Positions 12,907-25,449 of a DNA stretch of 64,000 nt are shown piece by piece. The stretch is from Siphlonurus alternatus (Eukaryota > Arthropoda > Insecta > Ephemeroptera > Siphlonuridae), in assembly GCA_949825025.1 (NCBI GenBank), contig OX463779.1, positions 32,806,359 through 32,870,358 of the forward strand, in the 5' to 3' direction. A model generated the notes under the pieces. It saw nothing but the letters and a program-made list of their open reading frames with translations, did not search any database and had not been told where the DNA came from. The position numbers and the translations under genes were made by a program. Each line of letters opens with the position of its first letter. The stretch's first letter is position 1.

Positions 12907-15900
12907 AAGTGCGTGGTTGATTTGTTTTTTTACTTGCTTTTTTTTTATATAAATCCGCATTGCAGTATATTTCATTGTAACCACATTTAACGTAAAATTT
13001 TATTAATGTCTTTTAGTAATTATGAAATAAATGCCAACGTTTTATGAGACATTTATAAGGCTATTACTTCTGAAAAGAGCAACCAACTATATAAACATAA
13101 CTGATATCATAACCTCACATTTAGAATTAAATATAAAGGTACTTTACATACATTGCTATGATCTCATGTCTAATAACTACTACTTTATTTAACAGAAAAT
13201 CACAGCAAATATTTGGTTAATTGATATAATTACATAGAAAAAAAAGGCAGAAAAATATATCGGGAATTATAATTATACGTTATTAGAAGTGTTTGATATC
13301 CTTATTCTGCAATTATGCTTGTGAATTTGTAAAATAACTAGGATAGTTAATATGCATGTATATTGCAAGAAATTTCAAGAGTAAAGATGATCACTGCCCT
13401 ATAAAATAGTTAAAAAATGTAAATATATTATAAAAACAATAACAATGACATTGAATATCATACATTTGATTTTGCATAAATTTTTAATGCGCTACAGTAT
13501 AAATTATATAAATGTCAAATTGAAAAATCAAATGAAAATTTACTGACATAATGAAACAATTAAAGTAGACACTTTAATTTCCGTGGGTGTTCCATTGAAA
13601 ACACGTTCACATACGTGTGGTCCTACTGTAGATAGACTGCTGATTTGACACTGATGGGTAATTAAAAATATTTTTAGTTCAGGTCACATACACAGAGGTG
13701 CTGTATACCTGGTGCTTTTGTTTGTCATGTACGTGGCACAATCACCTATATATAAGCTGCAATTAGTAAATAACCTGGCTGACTGCACCATGCATCCTCC
13801 TATAATTACTAATTACTATGTACTCAAGCTGGCGTGACGTTACTTAGTGTATGTAGTAACATCAATAATTATTATTGCTATCTATAACAATGTACACTGT
13901 TTGATTTTAAAGCAAACTGATAATAAATTATCATTAAATTGTTGTGGAGATAACACAAAATATAAATTTAAATTATAGTAATTATTGATTGAGAATTAAC
14001 ATTTAATAAACAAGATATACATTGTTAAACCTACATAGATTAATATATATTATAAATGATTATTATGTATATGTAGATTATTTCTAGTATACCATTTAAA
14101 TTTAATAGTAAATATACAGAACTTTTATTATTATTATTTTTTTTTTTAAATACAGGCTTGTTAAAATTATGATGCAATAAATACAAAATAAAAGAATTAT
14201 AGATAGTGGCTGTTGGCATGAAAAATTGTGCCTCAAAGCAGATTTAAAATTTTGGGATTTGTAAGAAGGGAATTTAACACAAAAAATATACTCGTAAATA
14301 AAATGAGTTTTGGTTCATCACGCTGCGAGCATAAAAATATCACAATATCACTCAATAAATTATAGAAAATATTTTAAGATAAAACACAAATTAACTAATT
14401 CAGTGAATGCTGATAGTCATTTTGTTAAAAATAGTATGGCCTTTAACATTTGATCTCCAAAACAAATTAAGCGTAAAAATTGTGATCTTACTTTGATAAG
14501 AATAGCAATTTATCATTACATGTGGTTCGATCAAAGGCAACAAGAGAGTGAGGTTGTCACATGACTTGACGCGTACGTGAGTGTAGGGAGGGGGTGGTGG
14601 TACAGCAGAACAGCACTGCATGCATGCTCGAGCTAACTACTACGTGCTAAATTTATCTGACATTTCCACTATAATGTATAAATATCTTTTTTCCTCACCC
14701 CTTTTTTTTGTACAGAAACTTTATCACAAAATATATATAATTGAGTGCTTTATATATCTCTTTTTTTTTTATACCAGAGAAAAGTTTTTATGAGATAACA
14801 TAAATATTTTTACTAACTCATACCGTAGATTTATTTAATAATATTAATTGTTCTTTATATATATATTTTTAAAAAATCTCATTTTAAAAGAGAAGAACTT
14901 GCAGTGTTTATTTTCTCAAAGCAAAGTACTCTGTCTTTTCAATTGAAATATAGCAAGGAAGGAAAAAATGTTAATGAAGATTCATTTTTTTCTTCTTCTT
15001 ACTCCCTAGACAATTCTATATAGTCTTCCTTGCATCTTAAAATGAAGCTAAGATTAGTATATCGATCTCGAACAAAAGAGAAACTTTTCTCTCTTTGTAG
15101 TGATTAAATGGATTCATCCAGCTCTTCTGAATTACTAAAAAAAAAAATATACCTTATAATAGTTGTCATTTTATACAGCATTGAAAAAATTTGAAACGTA
15201 AACTTTAATGATGGGAGACACTTAATCACCAGAACAAATTACAATCATTCATCAAAGCAAAGCCATGTATTAAATAATAATTACAATTGTTTCATGTCAC
15301 TAATTTTAATCAATCAAACATCTGAATTAACAAAGAATTACGTTAGTATGTAATTTCATTGTTAGTAAAATCAAATTTACTCAATTACGATAACAATTTT
15401 CTAAATTGTCTTCTAAGTGTCTTCAGTTCCACTTACAGAGTACCACCCATGTCGTTTATTATTTTTCCCATGAAATCTTCAAACACGAATAGTGTTTGCT
15501 TTGATCGATTACACTTTATTTATTTATTGAAAATATCTATAAACACTGTGTTTCCAATATTTATATAATTAATTAAATAAGGTATATCATACAATAGAAA
15601 TTATATAACTGAATTAAATTTCATGTCTAATGGAAATAAAATTTGACATAACTCTGAAATGTATTACGTAATAAATATTTAATTACGTTGACACATATAA
15701 CTTTATTATAGTGAAGTGATAATTGTCATTTTGTATTGCAATATTGTAAAATGCTAACAAAGAGAAATGAGAGTGAACGGTATATAGCAAGTGCTGCTGT
15801 TGACGTACGTGATAATGTAATAAACCTTGTTCTAAGTTAATATTGTAACGCTCAAGTCACACAGCTCTGATTACTATTATAACCATGGCATGGTTTGCAT

Positions 15901-17950
15901 ACATAATGGACTGAAAAAAGAGGTCTAGATTTTCACAGTAAAGGTCAAATGGCAACAAAGTGAACGACGTTGCGAGGCCGCGTGTTGCACTGGTTGCGGG
16001 AATATAAGGGGCGTGTAAGTAATCAAACTTCGTTTTCCTGATCTAAACACAAACTACCCACACGCAAAAAATGAAGATGGGGGGAAAAAAACACCCACTA
16101 GTATACATTATAGAGATAAAATAATTGTTCTATTTTGCTGACATTTGATTTATTTGTAGTATTTTGATTATCAGAAGATGTGATCAGATTCCAAACTAAT
16201 TTAAGTAAAGTGTAAATATTCTTTTAATGTGACTTTTTTTCATATTTTATTCAAGCAAATTATAAAAAAAATACAACTATCTTCTGTTGCTGTTATTGTG
16301 GCTTAGTTGAAAATATCTTTATCATTTTTACTCGTTTTTTATAGTATTGTGAACACCTCATTTTTGTAAACATTTTTTTTATAATTTTATTTTAATAACT
16401 AAGTAGATGTAAGCGCTCTGTAATCCAGGATTATTTTTTTTGTTTACCGTTTAAATTTAAGTTAAATAGCTGTGTTGTATAATTCCGACTTACTACTAAA
16501 TGATATATTTCTATATTAAACATCGTTTCAAAGGAAATATTCAAACTGTTATAATTGTTTTTTTTTAATTTCAAATTAATTACTAAGCTTTTTTAAATTG
16601 TTTTTCATTTTTATGCTGAATGATAATATTACGAATGTTGGTGGAAGAAAATTTGCATTGAAAATGTATTGCAAAATGAATGGGGAAAAATACAATAAAA
16701 ATAAATAGTAAATTTTAAAGGTTATAATGTGTTTGTTTTGCAGATATACAGACAATGTAAAAAATTATAATAATTTGACATTAATATAAAACAAAACATC
16801 AGACATAATTAAATAAATTAGAAAGTATAATCACTATACGTATAATTATATTTTTAATTTTCCTAAAACCATGTTTCATAAATTACATTAGATTAGATGC
16901 GATAATATTTTTGTTATAAATTATTAAAGGAAGAAAAAGTTATTATAATGTACACTTAGTAATTTGTATTTTATATTACACTGTATTATAATAACTTAAT
17001 TTTACGTATCGTTACAAGAAATAATATATTACCTTCTATTAATCATAGCGTACATAGAGTACATAGACCATGCGCTTTTTGCAGTACGAAGTGTATAATA
17101 GCAAATACTGAGTTAGTTTTGAATATAAAGCTTGCTTTTTATAAGTAATTTGATAAATTTAAAAAAATATAACCAGTTAAAAATAAATATTCATGAACTT
17201 CAAAACATAACATTTGAACATTTAAAATATTGTCTTAAAAGCCTTTAGCAGTTGCTTGTGATCTCGAAATCGGCCCCCTTGCATGAATTCAACAAGACTT
17301 AGAGGATATACTTTGAACTCGCTATGCAATAGGTGGCAAACAAATTTTCAATTAGATCTCTATGATCATATTTGTGAAAATTGAGGTATAAGTTTTACCA
17401 AGAAGAATTATGGTCGGAAACCTGAAATGGAGCTGTTGTGGGAATTTGTTCAAACCATAAGTTTTAGACAAATTTCAAATTTTTAAAATTTATTTCATTC
17501 GATTCCTTCTGACAGATATCCTTTGACTCAGAAGTAACTGAGACTTAACCGTTAAATTGTTAAATAAAACAATGCAAAACAAGAATATTGAAACGCATCA
17601 GGTTTAAAATAACCAAAGTAAAATAATTATGATTGAGTGTATTTTCTCATGCGCTAGCTGAGTTTTTCTTTCTATTGGGAGAAATAATATAGAATTTTGC
17701 TTACATGGAGACTTTTGATCTATTCTGATTTAAGCTAATATATGCAAATGTTTTAACATATATACGAACGGATAATATTTCTAGAGGGCTGGGAGGATTT
17801 GAATTGAAGGTTTCTCTCAAAGTCTTTTTCGTGCAATATTTTAAAATTCTAACATAAGTGCAGACTCACCCGTTTTTTATGTTGTACACAAAACTATCAC
17901 ATAAAAATATATACATGAGATTCATAGCTAACAAAAATCTATACAACGGA
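12907..17950. other. AT-rich DNA, no gene seen
   Basis: About 5 kb with no coding frame, RNA gene or obvious element. A TATAAGGGGCG stretch near 16000 and a GC-rich patch near 14575-14635 could be regulatory but nothing decides it. Confidence 0.4.
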
Positions 17951-18253
17951 ACGGAGTATCAACCTCAACATTTTTATTGTAAGATGAGGATCTGATTTCT
18001 TTCAGATATTTTAGCACCCAACAATTATTTTTAAAAAATTGTTGAAAATGCAGAGAGAGCCGTCAAGAGCCGTCACTTTTTAATAAAAAGGATAAGACTA
18101 AAAGGGGCGTGAGTTCAAACCTGAACTTTGAATAAATTTTTACTTTTTAGCAATAGACTTCATGGCTTATAAAAAATCTTTAAAAAAATAAGTGGCATAA
18201 CTTTGCACCCTTGACTCATTTCTGAAATATAAAATTTTGAGGTCGATACTCGA
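17951..18253. mobile_element. foldback family FB-A, degraded copy
   Basis: The left end GGAGTATCAACCTCAACAT and right end TTGAGGTCGATACTCGA match the termini of the elements at 18837-19147 and 32476-32807. The arms are more diverged here and the centre lacks the CRE palindromes. Confidence 0.65.
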
Positions 18254-18836
18254 CTGTAGAATGTTGTTTTCTACAGAGAGATTTAGTGAAGGTAAAACTA
18301 TCACGGCATCTTTATGCGCTACGTGCGCATCTATCGAACCGGCCAGTGGATGCTTGCTTTACTGGTACTCGGGACGCTCGGGCTCGCTGTCAGGAGCTGG
18401 TGACTTTTACAAAGTAAATACCTCAGAGGCTCAGACTCTTCAAGTACTGGACTTATGTTTATCGTTGAATGTCGCTTATATGCACTATGCTGGAACTGGG
18501 AAAAATAAAAAATAATACTGGTACTTTTTTTTCCCGTATATCTAACCTATATCTACTCAGGAGTAGAACGTATACACAGGGACGGAAGAAAAGTCTGAAG
18601 CCCATATACACTAGTGTAGTACACAATAATACTAGTGCCCGACAACTCTTACGATGAAATGAGTAAGATCTACTTTATAGAGGGATGAAAACTAGTCCTG
18701 GGTGTATAGTTGTAAGGAGGCCTACACTATGGCATATATACAAGAAGAATCCAAAGACAGTTTTACTTATTCATTGCATAAATTAATAAATAGATGTTTC
18801 TCAAACTTCTCAACCTGTTGTGCGAAATTGAGCTTG
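18254..18836. other. unassigned, moderately GC-rich stretch
   Basis: A 92-codon frame at 18237-18515 covers a GC-richer block (18300-18440). It begins inside a foldback terminus and has no domain, signal peptide or splice context, so it is not called as a gene. Confidence 0.3.
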
Positions 18837-19147
18837 AATGGAGTATCGACCTCAGTTTTTGTATTGCAGAAATGGATAGAAGGTGCAAAGTTATGCTACT
18901 CTGATTTTTTCAGATTTTTTACAGCCCTGGAAGTATTTTTAAAAAATTATTGAAAGTCCTTTTTGTGACGTTTCGCGGTGGCAAGTCCTATATTTTTCTT
19001 AAGGAGTGGCGTCTCGTGACGTCACAAAAAGTACTTTCAATCATTTTTAAAAATATTTCCAGGGCTTTAAAAAATCTGAAAAAAAATCAGGGTAGCATAA
19101 CTTTGCTATCCATTTCTGCAATAAAAAAATGAGGTCGATACTCCATT
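18837..19147. mobile_element. foldback family FB-A, full-length copy
   Basis: The ends AATGGAGTATCGACCTCA and TGAGGTCGATACTCCATT lead into arms of about 130 bp that are near-complementary (GCAGAAATGGATAG against CTATCCATTTCTGC). The centre holds CGTGACGTCACAAAAAG (CRE at 19017-19024). No coding capacity; a long-TIR non-autonomous element. Confidence 0.85.
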
Positions 19148-20585
19148 AACTTTTTTATTTGCATATACCTTTAATTTTCTATTTTATTTATCTAATCTCT
19201 CAACATATTTATTAATACAATGGAAAACAAATTAATGTGAATATTTTTCTACTGCACGGAGAACATGCATGCTGAACATGTATACACACATGCAATGAAG
19301 TGAATGACAGTTAAAATAGATATCAAGACTTAAGGATAAAGAAAAGCTGAGTCGTTAATAATTTATCGAGATACTGACATTGCGATATACACAAAAATAT
19401 TGCAAAAATTGCTAGTAATAAGACGTTGAATTGAATATATACAGTATATTATACGTTCTCAATAAAGCTCCGAGAAAATTTGTAGCAGGTCCAGACAAGT
19501 AATCATTCAATTATTATTTCCTTCTTTTTTACTTATTATTTTTGCTTTTTAACAGCGATACACGCTCAAATCATATAGCCCAGAGAAAATTGCACTCTTA
19601 AAATGGCCACCGATATTGAAACGAGTTTGAAATTAAATTATACTGAGAATGAATATTATTTTGTTTGGATTTAGTAATTTATCATTTAAATACATTGCGT
19701 GTTCAAATATGTTGTAAAAAAAAAAAATCAATGCTTGTTTAAAAATATGTCCTTCGATTTAAAGTTATTTTTACCAACAATTTTTTAGTGATGGTTTCTA
19801 TTTTTTAATTACGATATTTTTTAACTAAACTTTTACCAAATATTTTAAAACTAAAATTATTACCATTATAATATATATTATATGTTATTATTACTCAGCA
19901 AAATCAAAAATTCTGATTATTTCATTATTTATAGTATATATTTTTTTCAATTTAACTTTTACAGCTGCGCTAATAATTTTTCATTATAATACCTATACTG
20001 TATATGTAGCCTATAGTTTGACTGCAAGTGAAATCACATTTTAGTCATTAACAAAAGATAACAGTTTACTACATTTAATCTGATGATCATGCATCTAAAA
20101 ATATAAATAAAAAAAGTTAAAATTAACAAAGTATCGACTTTGCTAGGTCAGTAACGCTTGTTCAAGTATTCATTCATAAATATCAATGTTGCTTTGATCA
20201 AAGTTTACGAATTTATGTTTTGTTTCTTGTTAATTAGATTGTTTAATTATTAGAATGTTATTGTGTGATCATAAAAGAGTGTTATTTTGATGTATTTAAA
20301 CACAGCTAGGAATATTTAAATATTATAATTGTGTTATTTGCTCATTTCTTATTAAATTTTTTATTAAATATTAATTTTTTATTTGCCCTTTTTCCATTTT
20401 TAAAGCGTTGTTACAACAAAATATAAAGCTTTGAAGCATGAGTTTAAAAAAAAATATTATTCAAATATATAAATATTTTTTTTTTAAATACATAGGAAAT
20501 TTTCAGTGCTTGCACATTAAAATGCAATTAATTATTTTACATAATTTAGATTGCTTCACGCAACATGCAACATTCTCAAACTAAC
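19148..20585. other. AT-rich DNA, probably intron 1 of the neuropeptide gene
   Basis: This lies directly downstream (minus strand) of the donor at 20585. It contains no exon I can recognise, so the next exon of that gene is probably outside the window or too diverged to see. Confidence 0.35.
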
Positions 20586-20750
20586 CTGAAGGAAGGGCTG
20601 AGAACGGTATGGTCCCGCACGGCCTCCGTAGCCTAAGTTGGAGAGCATTTCAGGGCTGAAGCGGTTGAAGAGACCACCCCATGCTGCGGTATGATGCGGT
20701 GCTATCACGACCACCAGGGCGAGCACCAGGCAGGCCGCGGCGCTCCTCAT
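20586..20750 (-). CDS. first coding exon of an ITG-like/prohormone-3-type neuropeptide precursor
   Basis: Secreted neuropeptide precursor, partial. The ATG at 20750 opens a 55-codon exon. Residues 1-23 form a signal peptide with a Leu/Val/Ala core ending HHTAA. The predicted mature N-terminus is WGGLFNRFSPEMLSNLGYGG, followed by RAGPYRSQPFLQ. The exon ends in phase 0 at a good donor, CAG|GTTAGT (20586/20585). I chose the inner ATG because the open frame further upstream (to 20957) is 5'UTR-like, with a GA/CT repeat, and would bury the signal peptide. The WGGLFNRFSPEML...GYG block is, from memory of the family, the conserved N-terminal part of arthropod ITG-like precursors. The exon class is firm; the family name is less so. 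Remaining exons were not found downstream on the minus strand. Confidence 0.6.
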
Positions 20751-20990
20751 GTCGGGGGTTAGTGTGACTGCTGATCTGCGAGGGAGACGGAGGCAGAGCA
20801 GCGATGGCGAGGAGGGCCCGGATCCGTGTGTGTCGCGACTCTCAGGCACGCCGCTCTTAGCAGCAGTCGTTCTCTCTCGCAAAGTCGCGTGGGAGGAGAG
20901 AGAGAGAGAGAGAGAGAGCGTCGCGCGCACCATCAGACCAGTCGATAGCACAACCACGCAGCACGTGCAGTCGACCTACACTGCGGACAC
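20751..20990 (-). promoter_or_regulatory. CpG-rich 5'UTR/promoter of the neuropeptide gene
   Basis: A GC- and CpG-rich island, rare in this window, lies immediately upstream of the signal-peptide ATG. It includes a GA/CT run (20895-20918) and an initiator-like GCAGTG near 20978. The transcription start is not proven. Confidence 0.4.
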
Positions 20991-22273
20991 ACAAACTTTA
21001 GCATCAATCCAATCGATTAAAAAATATATTATATATATATTTACTATTATAGTACAATAATATATTGTTATTACATCAAAACTAAACGTCAATGTTTATA
21101 TATTTTTTTATTTTAAGTGTAAACATTTGTGATATTGGTTTTTGTGTTGAGGACTATAGTTGAAGTATAAAACACCCCTATCTGCGCTATAGCCCACGAG
21201 CTGAGTGCCCTACTGCCTGCCATTACTTCCCTCTCTCACTCATTGCCAGAGTGTGTTAGGCTATGACATGTCTCTATATAGTAAATGTCATCATACAATT
21301 TCATCAAATTATATCATTGTTTGTTATTATTAATAAAACTCATAGATATTAATGTTTAAATTAGTTACTATAACCTAATGATTTATTAAAGGTAATTAAC
21401 GTATGGCATATAATATTTTCTTTCAAATAACAAATGTTAATTATTTAACTATTTAACTCCGCAGTGCTAGATTTAAGTGAAAATTCTATCAAGAATTAAA
21501 GAAGATCCATTTGTGTTTTAATCTAATAATAACTAGCGAGTTAACAAAACCACGCAGTTCTCACACTTCTTCCTTTGTTGTTCATCTGCTAGCTGGTAAC
21601 TGTTAAGAGATATGATTTAATATTTTAAGAGATTATAAACTTTTTGTTTAATTCAGTTTAATAATAACTTACATCCTCTGCTATAGAATTTTATCACCAA
21701 AAGTAAAATCTTTGTAATTTTTTGTTGAAAAATAAAAAGCAATCTTCCCACATTACATAGGTACACTAAATGCGAATGGGAATTCCAAACCAATTTTCTT
21801 AATAAAAGCTAAAAGCTATAACATATAAAATATTAATTAAGTCAATTCATTATAAAAATGCTTTTATTATAAAAAAAAATCTTGTTATATAAATATATCA
21901 TACACAAAGTTTGGGCTTAAGTACACAAGACTTTATACTTTATAGCCAAATCGACCATAAAAATTTATAATTATATTGGAATATAATTACTCAATTTACG
22001 AACCAGTTATTTTAGAAATTTAATTCAGCCATTATATAATAGAGTAAATTTGTAAAGGCAACTCACAAACCATGAAAATCCTTTCTTTAAAACTTCTTGG
22101 GTTCATCCGCAGTAAACTATTGACCATGAAGAGGTCTATTGTTGTTGCTTTGTTCATGCCCTAACAATAAATATTGAAGTCCAGTTTTGATTGGAACACA
22201 ACCAAGGTTCATTTTGCTTTGGCTTTACAGAAATACGGTCAGTTTCAGTCAATTTTCGACAGAGATAAAACCA
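20991..22273. other. AT-rich DNA, no gene seen
   Basis: No supported coding frame, RNA gene or repeat between the neuropeptide promoter and the LINE tail. Confidence 0.45.
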
Positions 22274-25200
22274 ATTTTTATTTTTTTTATTTTTTTATTT
22301 TCTTTATTCGAACTTTTTCGATTGTACAAGACAACATATGTTCATGTCAAAAAAACTTAATATTAACAAACATACATAACATCAAAACGCAACACTTTAT
22401 AAATATAACAAAGGAAAAAAATAAGTATAAAAAAATGAACCACAATATTAACAAAAAATATGAACCAGGTTTTAAATCATAAGGATACAATACTCTCAGG
22501 CAATTTATTGCTCTCAAAAGCTTTAACTGAATAGAACTCTTTACTTATAAGGACATTTTTTAGCTTCTTTCGGAACAATTTACAATCATTTATATCTTTT
22601 AGGCATTTTGGCAGAAATTCATATATTTTGGCCGTTTGATACATTGCACAAGATTTGTATAAATTAGAGTTCAATTTGTCTGTAACAACATTGGATTTAT
22701 TCCTGGTATTGTAATTATGAACATTATCATTCTGCAAATAAAGGTTAGGGTGGGATTTTTTAAATGAAGCACAGTTTAAGATGTAAATAGACGGAACAGT
22801 GAGCATATTTAGATTTCTAAAATGAGATACACAGGACTGTCCCTTGGGCAGCTTTAATATAGTACGGAGAGCTCGTTTCTGCAAAACAAAGCATCTATTT
22901 AGTAGGGCTGCCTTACTTCCCCAGTGAATAATACCATAAGCCAAATGGGAGTAAATATATGCATAATAAATAGTTAAAAGAGTTTCCACTGAAACATGGT
23001 TTCTGATAGTATACAACATAAAATTTGCTGAATTGATCTTTTTGCATACTGAGTTTACGTGCACACTCCAATCTAAACACTCGTTAACATGCAGACCAAG
23101 AAATTTAACAGACTCAGCTCTCTTAATGGTTTCATTACAAATTTGCAATAAGTAACTATGACTTGGAATTTGACGAGATGAGTGAAACTGTATAAACTCC
23201 GTCTTAGATATGTTAAGGATGAGTCTATTATCATTACACCATGATAGTATCTCGTTTATAGTTAATCTAGCTTTACGTACAAGTTCGTCTTCAGAATCAG
23301 CCGTAACTATAGCTGTGACGTCATCTGCATATTTAACCAAGACAGCACTAGTTACATGTTCAGGTAAATCATTTGTGCCAGTGTTAAAAAGGGTCGTAGA
23401 AACCTTCCCTCCTTGTGGCACCCCTAAATTAACTGGCAATTTATTAGAAATAAAAGAAGAACAGTGTCCATCTAATATAGCATTAACCTCGACATATTGT
23501 TGCCGATCTGTCAAATAAGAATCTATTAAATTTCGACTATTTTCTTCAATTCCAATGTTATCAAACTTATGAAGAATAACATTTTTATTTAAACTGTCAA
23601 AAGCTTTTGACAAATCAAAAAATATAACAAGGCAGAATAGGTTTTGGTTCAATGCTGAATGAACATAACTTAGGAGATCAAACATGGCAGTATCAGTGGA
23701 GCGATTTTTTAAAAATCCATGCTGACAAGGGGTTATTAAATTATTCTCAGTCCTATAATTAGTAATTTGATCATCCATTGTTCCTTCGAGTAGTTTAGCA
23801 AATACAGATGAATTCGTAATTGGTCTAAAATTATTAATGACATTTTTTGGTCCTTTTTTATGGTTTGCATAAACTTTCGATGTTTTAAGACAACTTGGAA
23901 AAACACCCTCCATAATTGAATGATTGATTAAGTTTGAGAGAGGGGTGGCTAATACATGAGCACAATATTTAACAACAGTATATGGAACCTCATCAGGACC
24001 AGCGGCAAGTTTATTTGGTAGAGATTTCATGCGATTTAAGATATAAGCAGGATCAATAGTATTAAATTTCAATGTATTCATCGTTTTAGATTGACTATTG
24101 CAATTATTAGGATTATTTAGATTTAGTGGAAGAAACCTATCAGAAACCATGCGTTCAACTGTGTTTACAAAGAAGTCATTAAATAAATTACTTATCAATA
24201 CAGGATCAGAAATAGTAACCCCATCCGTGCAAATTTCAATATTGTCTTGACTAGATGAGTTCTTTTTCGTTTTGCACTCTGTATTAATAACTTTCCAGGT
24301 AGCTTTGATTTTATTAGTAGCTGTTTTTATTGCAAGATTATTTTCATTAATAATTGCAGAGGAAATATTTTGCCTGTGCAATTTTAGTTTGTCTTTATAT
24401 TCAATTTCTTGGGAAGGATTATTAAATTTTACATGATTATGAAATTGTTTTAGAAAAATGCTCTCTTCCTTAAGATAAGGGTTTTTTATAATCCACAAAG
24501 GTTTTCTTCTTTGACAATTTATGATTTTTTTAACTTTAGGAAAGGACTCATTAAAATTATAAAGAAATATTTCAAGAAAAATAGACCATCTTTCATCAGA
24601 GCTTAAATAAGGATTAAACAAACCCTGCCATTGTTCACATAATAAACGCATTAGAAAATTGTCCATATTGCACTTATCAAAAACACGTTTAAAAATTACT
24701 TTATTTTTAGTTTCATGGAATTTACTGTTCTTAATACATAACTTTAAAGTAACTACGGTGAATTTGTGATCTGATAATGTTGTTTTATTAGTCTGAAATT
24801 CTGAAACAATATCAATATTACTTTTAATTATATGATCAATTAAAGTTGAAGTTTTATTTGTTTCTCGAGTAGCGTGAGTATTAATAACTTGAAGTTTAAA
24901 AGAACTTAAAATATCTCTGTATGACAATGTAACTGTATTATTTATGAATAAATTAAAATTAACATCCCCTGCAATTATGAAAAAATCATTTTTATTTTTA
25001 CAGCATTTATATAACTTTTGGCAAAGCATTTCAAATTGAATTAAAAAAGGTTTAATATTTTTTTCATTAATATCAAGTTTTTGGACTTTTTTCATTTTTT
25101 TAGTTATATCTGGAGGTCTGTAAATTGAGGAGAAGTATATATTTGTGTCATTATTGATAATTAATTTAGCAATACAACATTCAAAAACCGACTCAGTAGA

Positions 25201-25449
25201 TTTGACTTTAATATTATGTATATTAAAACCAATGCGTGCCAGAATGAGTACTCCACCACATTTTTGGACAGTTCTACAATAATATGAAACAATAAAATAA
25301 TTTTTAAAAGTAACAGTAATAATTTGGTTTTCATCCAGCCCATGTTCACATAAAATAATTATATCACAATTTTCATTTTCCAAGAAATATTCAAATTGTT
25401 TTAATTTATTTTTTAAACCTGGTAAATTTAATTGTAAGATTTTGAAGTT
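22274..25449 (-). mobile_element. 5'-truncated non-LTR retrotransposon (Jockey/CR1 group)
   Basis: On the minus strand an endonuclease-RT frame is followed by a 3'UTR of about 200 bp containing TTCGAATAAAG and an A-rich tail (AAATAAAAAAAATAAAAA) near 22274-22310. No ORF1 precedes the endonuclease. A stop codon sits at 25450-25452, just before the domain begins, which fits 5' truncation on insertion. I could not identify a convincing target-site duplication. Confidence 0.85.
22477..25449 (-). CDS. LINE ORF2: AP-like endonuclease plus reverse transcriptase
   Basis: An uninterrupted frame of 990 codons. The N-terminal endonuclease/exonuclease/phosphatase domain starts at its natural beginning (FKILQLNLPGLKNKL). 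It shows AGDVNFNLF near residue 160 and the SDH motif (TLSDHKFTVV) at the end. The RT domain carries FFDLSKAFD near 608, GVPQGG near 673 and the catalytic YADD near 707. Then follow the thumb and a C-terminal region lacking an obvious RNase H. There is no ATG at the domain start, so the true N-terminus is missing or supplied upstream; the coordinates give the open frame. Family knowledge: such proteins nick target DNA and reverse-transcribe their RNA. The frame is intact, so the insertion is probably fairly young, but it cannot retrotranspose alone if truncated. Confidence 0.9.
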   Translation of the reverse strand, partial: NFKILQLNLPGLKNKLKQFEYFLENENCDIIILCEHGLDENQIITVTFKNYFIVSYYCRTVQKCGGVLILARIGFNIHNIKVKSTESVFECCIAKLIINNDTNIYFSSIYRPPDITKKMKKVQKLDINEKNIKPFLIQFEMLCQKLYKCCKNKNDFFIIAGDVNFNLFINNTVTLSYRDILSSFKLQVINTHATRETNKTSTLIDHIIKSNIDIVSEFQTNKTTLSDHKFTVVTLKLCIKNSKFHETKNKVIFKRVFDKCNMDNFLMRLLCEQWQGLFNPYLSSDERWSIFLEIFLYNFNESFPKVKKIINCQRRKPLWIIKNPYLKEESIFLKQFHNHVKFNNPSQEIEYKDKLKLHRQNISSAIINENNLAIKTATNKIKATWKVINTECKTKKNSSSQDNIEICTDGVTISDPVLISNLFNDFFVNTVERMVSDRFLPLNLNNPNNCNSQSKTMNTLKFNTIDPAYILNRMKSLPNKLAAGPDEVPYTVVKYCAHVLATPLSNLINHSIMEGVFPSCLKTSKVYANHKKGPKNVINNFRPITNSSVFAKLLEGTMDDQITNYRTENNLITPCQHGFLKNRSTDTAMFDLLSYVHSALNQNLFCLVIFFDLSKAFDSLNKNVILHKFDNIGIEENSRNLIDSYLTDRQQYVEVNAILDGHCSSFISNKLPVNLGVPQGGKVSTTLFNTGTNDLPEHVTSAVLVKYADDVTAIVTADSEDELVRKARLTINEILSWCNDNRLILNISKTEFIQFHSSRQIPSHSYLLQICNETIKRAESVKFLGLHVNECLDWSVHVNSVCKKINSANFMLYTIRNHVSVETLLTIYYAYIYSHLAYGIIHWGSKAALLNRCFVLQKRALRTILKLPKGQSCVSHFRNLNMLTVPSIYILNCASFKKSHPNLYLQNDNVHNYNTRNKSNVVTDKLNSNLYKSCAMYQTAKIYEFLPKCLKDINDCKLFRKKLKNVLISKEFYSVKAFESNKLPESIVSL

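Noticed and set aside
12772..12990. Tyr-Ile repeat frames on both strands (also 51469-51746)
   Set aside because: Artefacts of (TA)n microsatellites, equally open on both strands.
18237..18515. 92-codon frame
   Set aside because: Begins within a foldback terminus, with no domain, signal peptide or splice sites.
20751..20957. Upstream in-frame extension of the neuropeptide exon
   Set aside because: It would place the signal peptide internally, and it covers a GA/CT repeat typical of 5'UTR.
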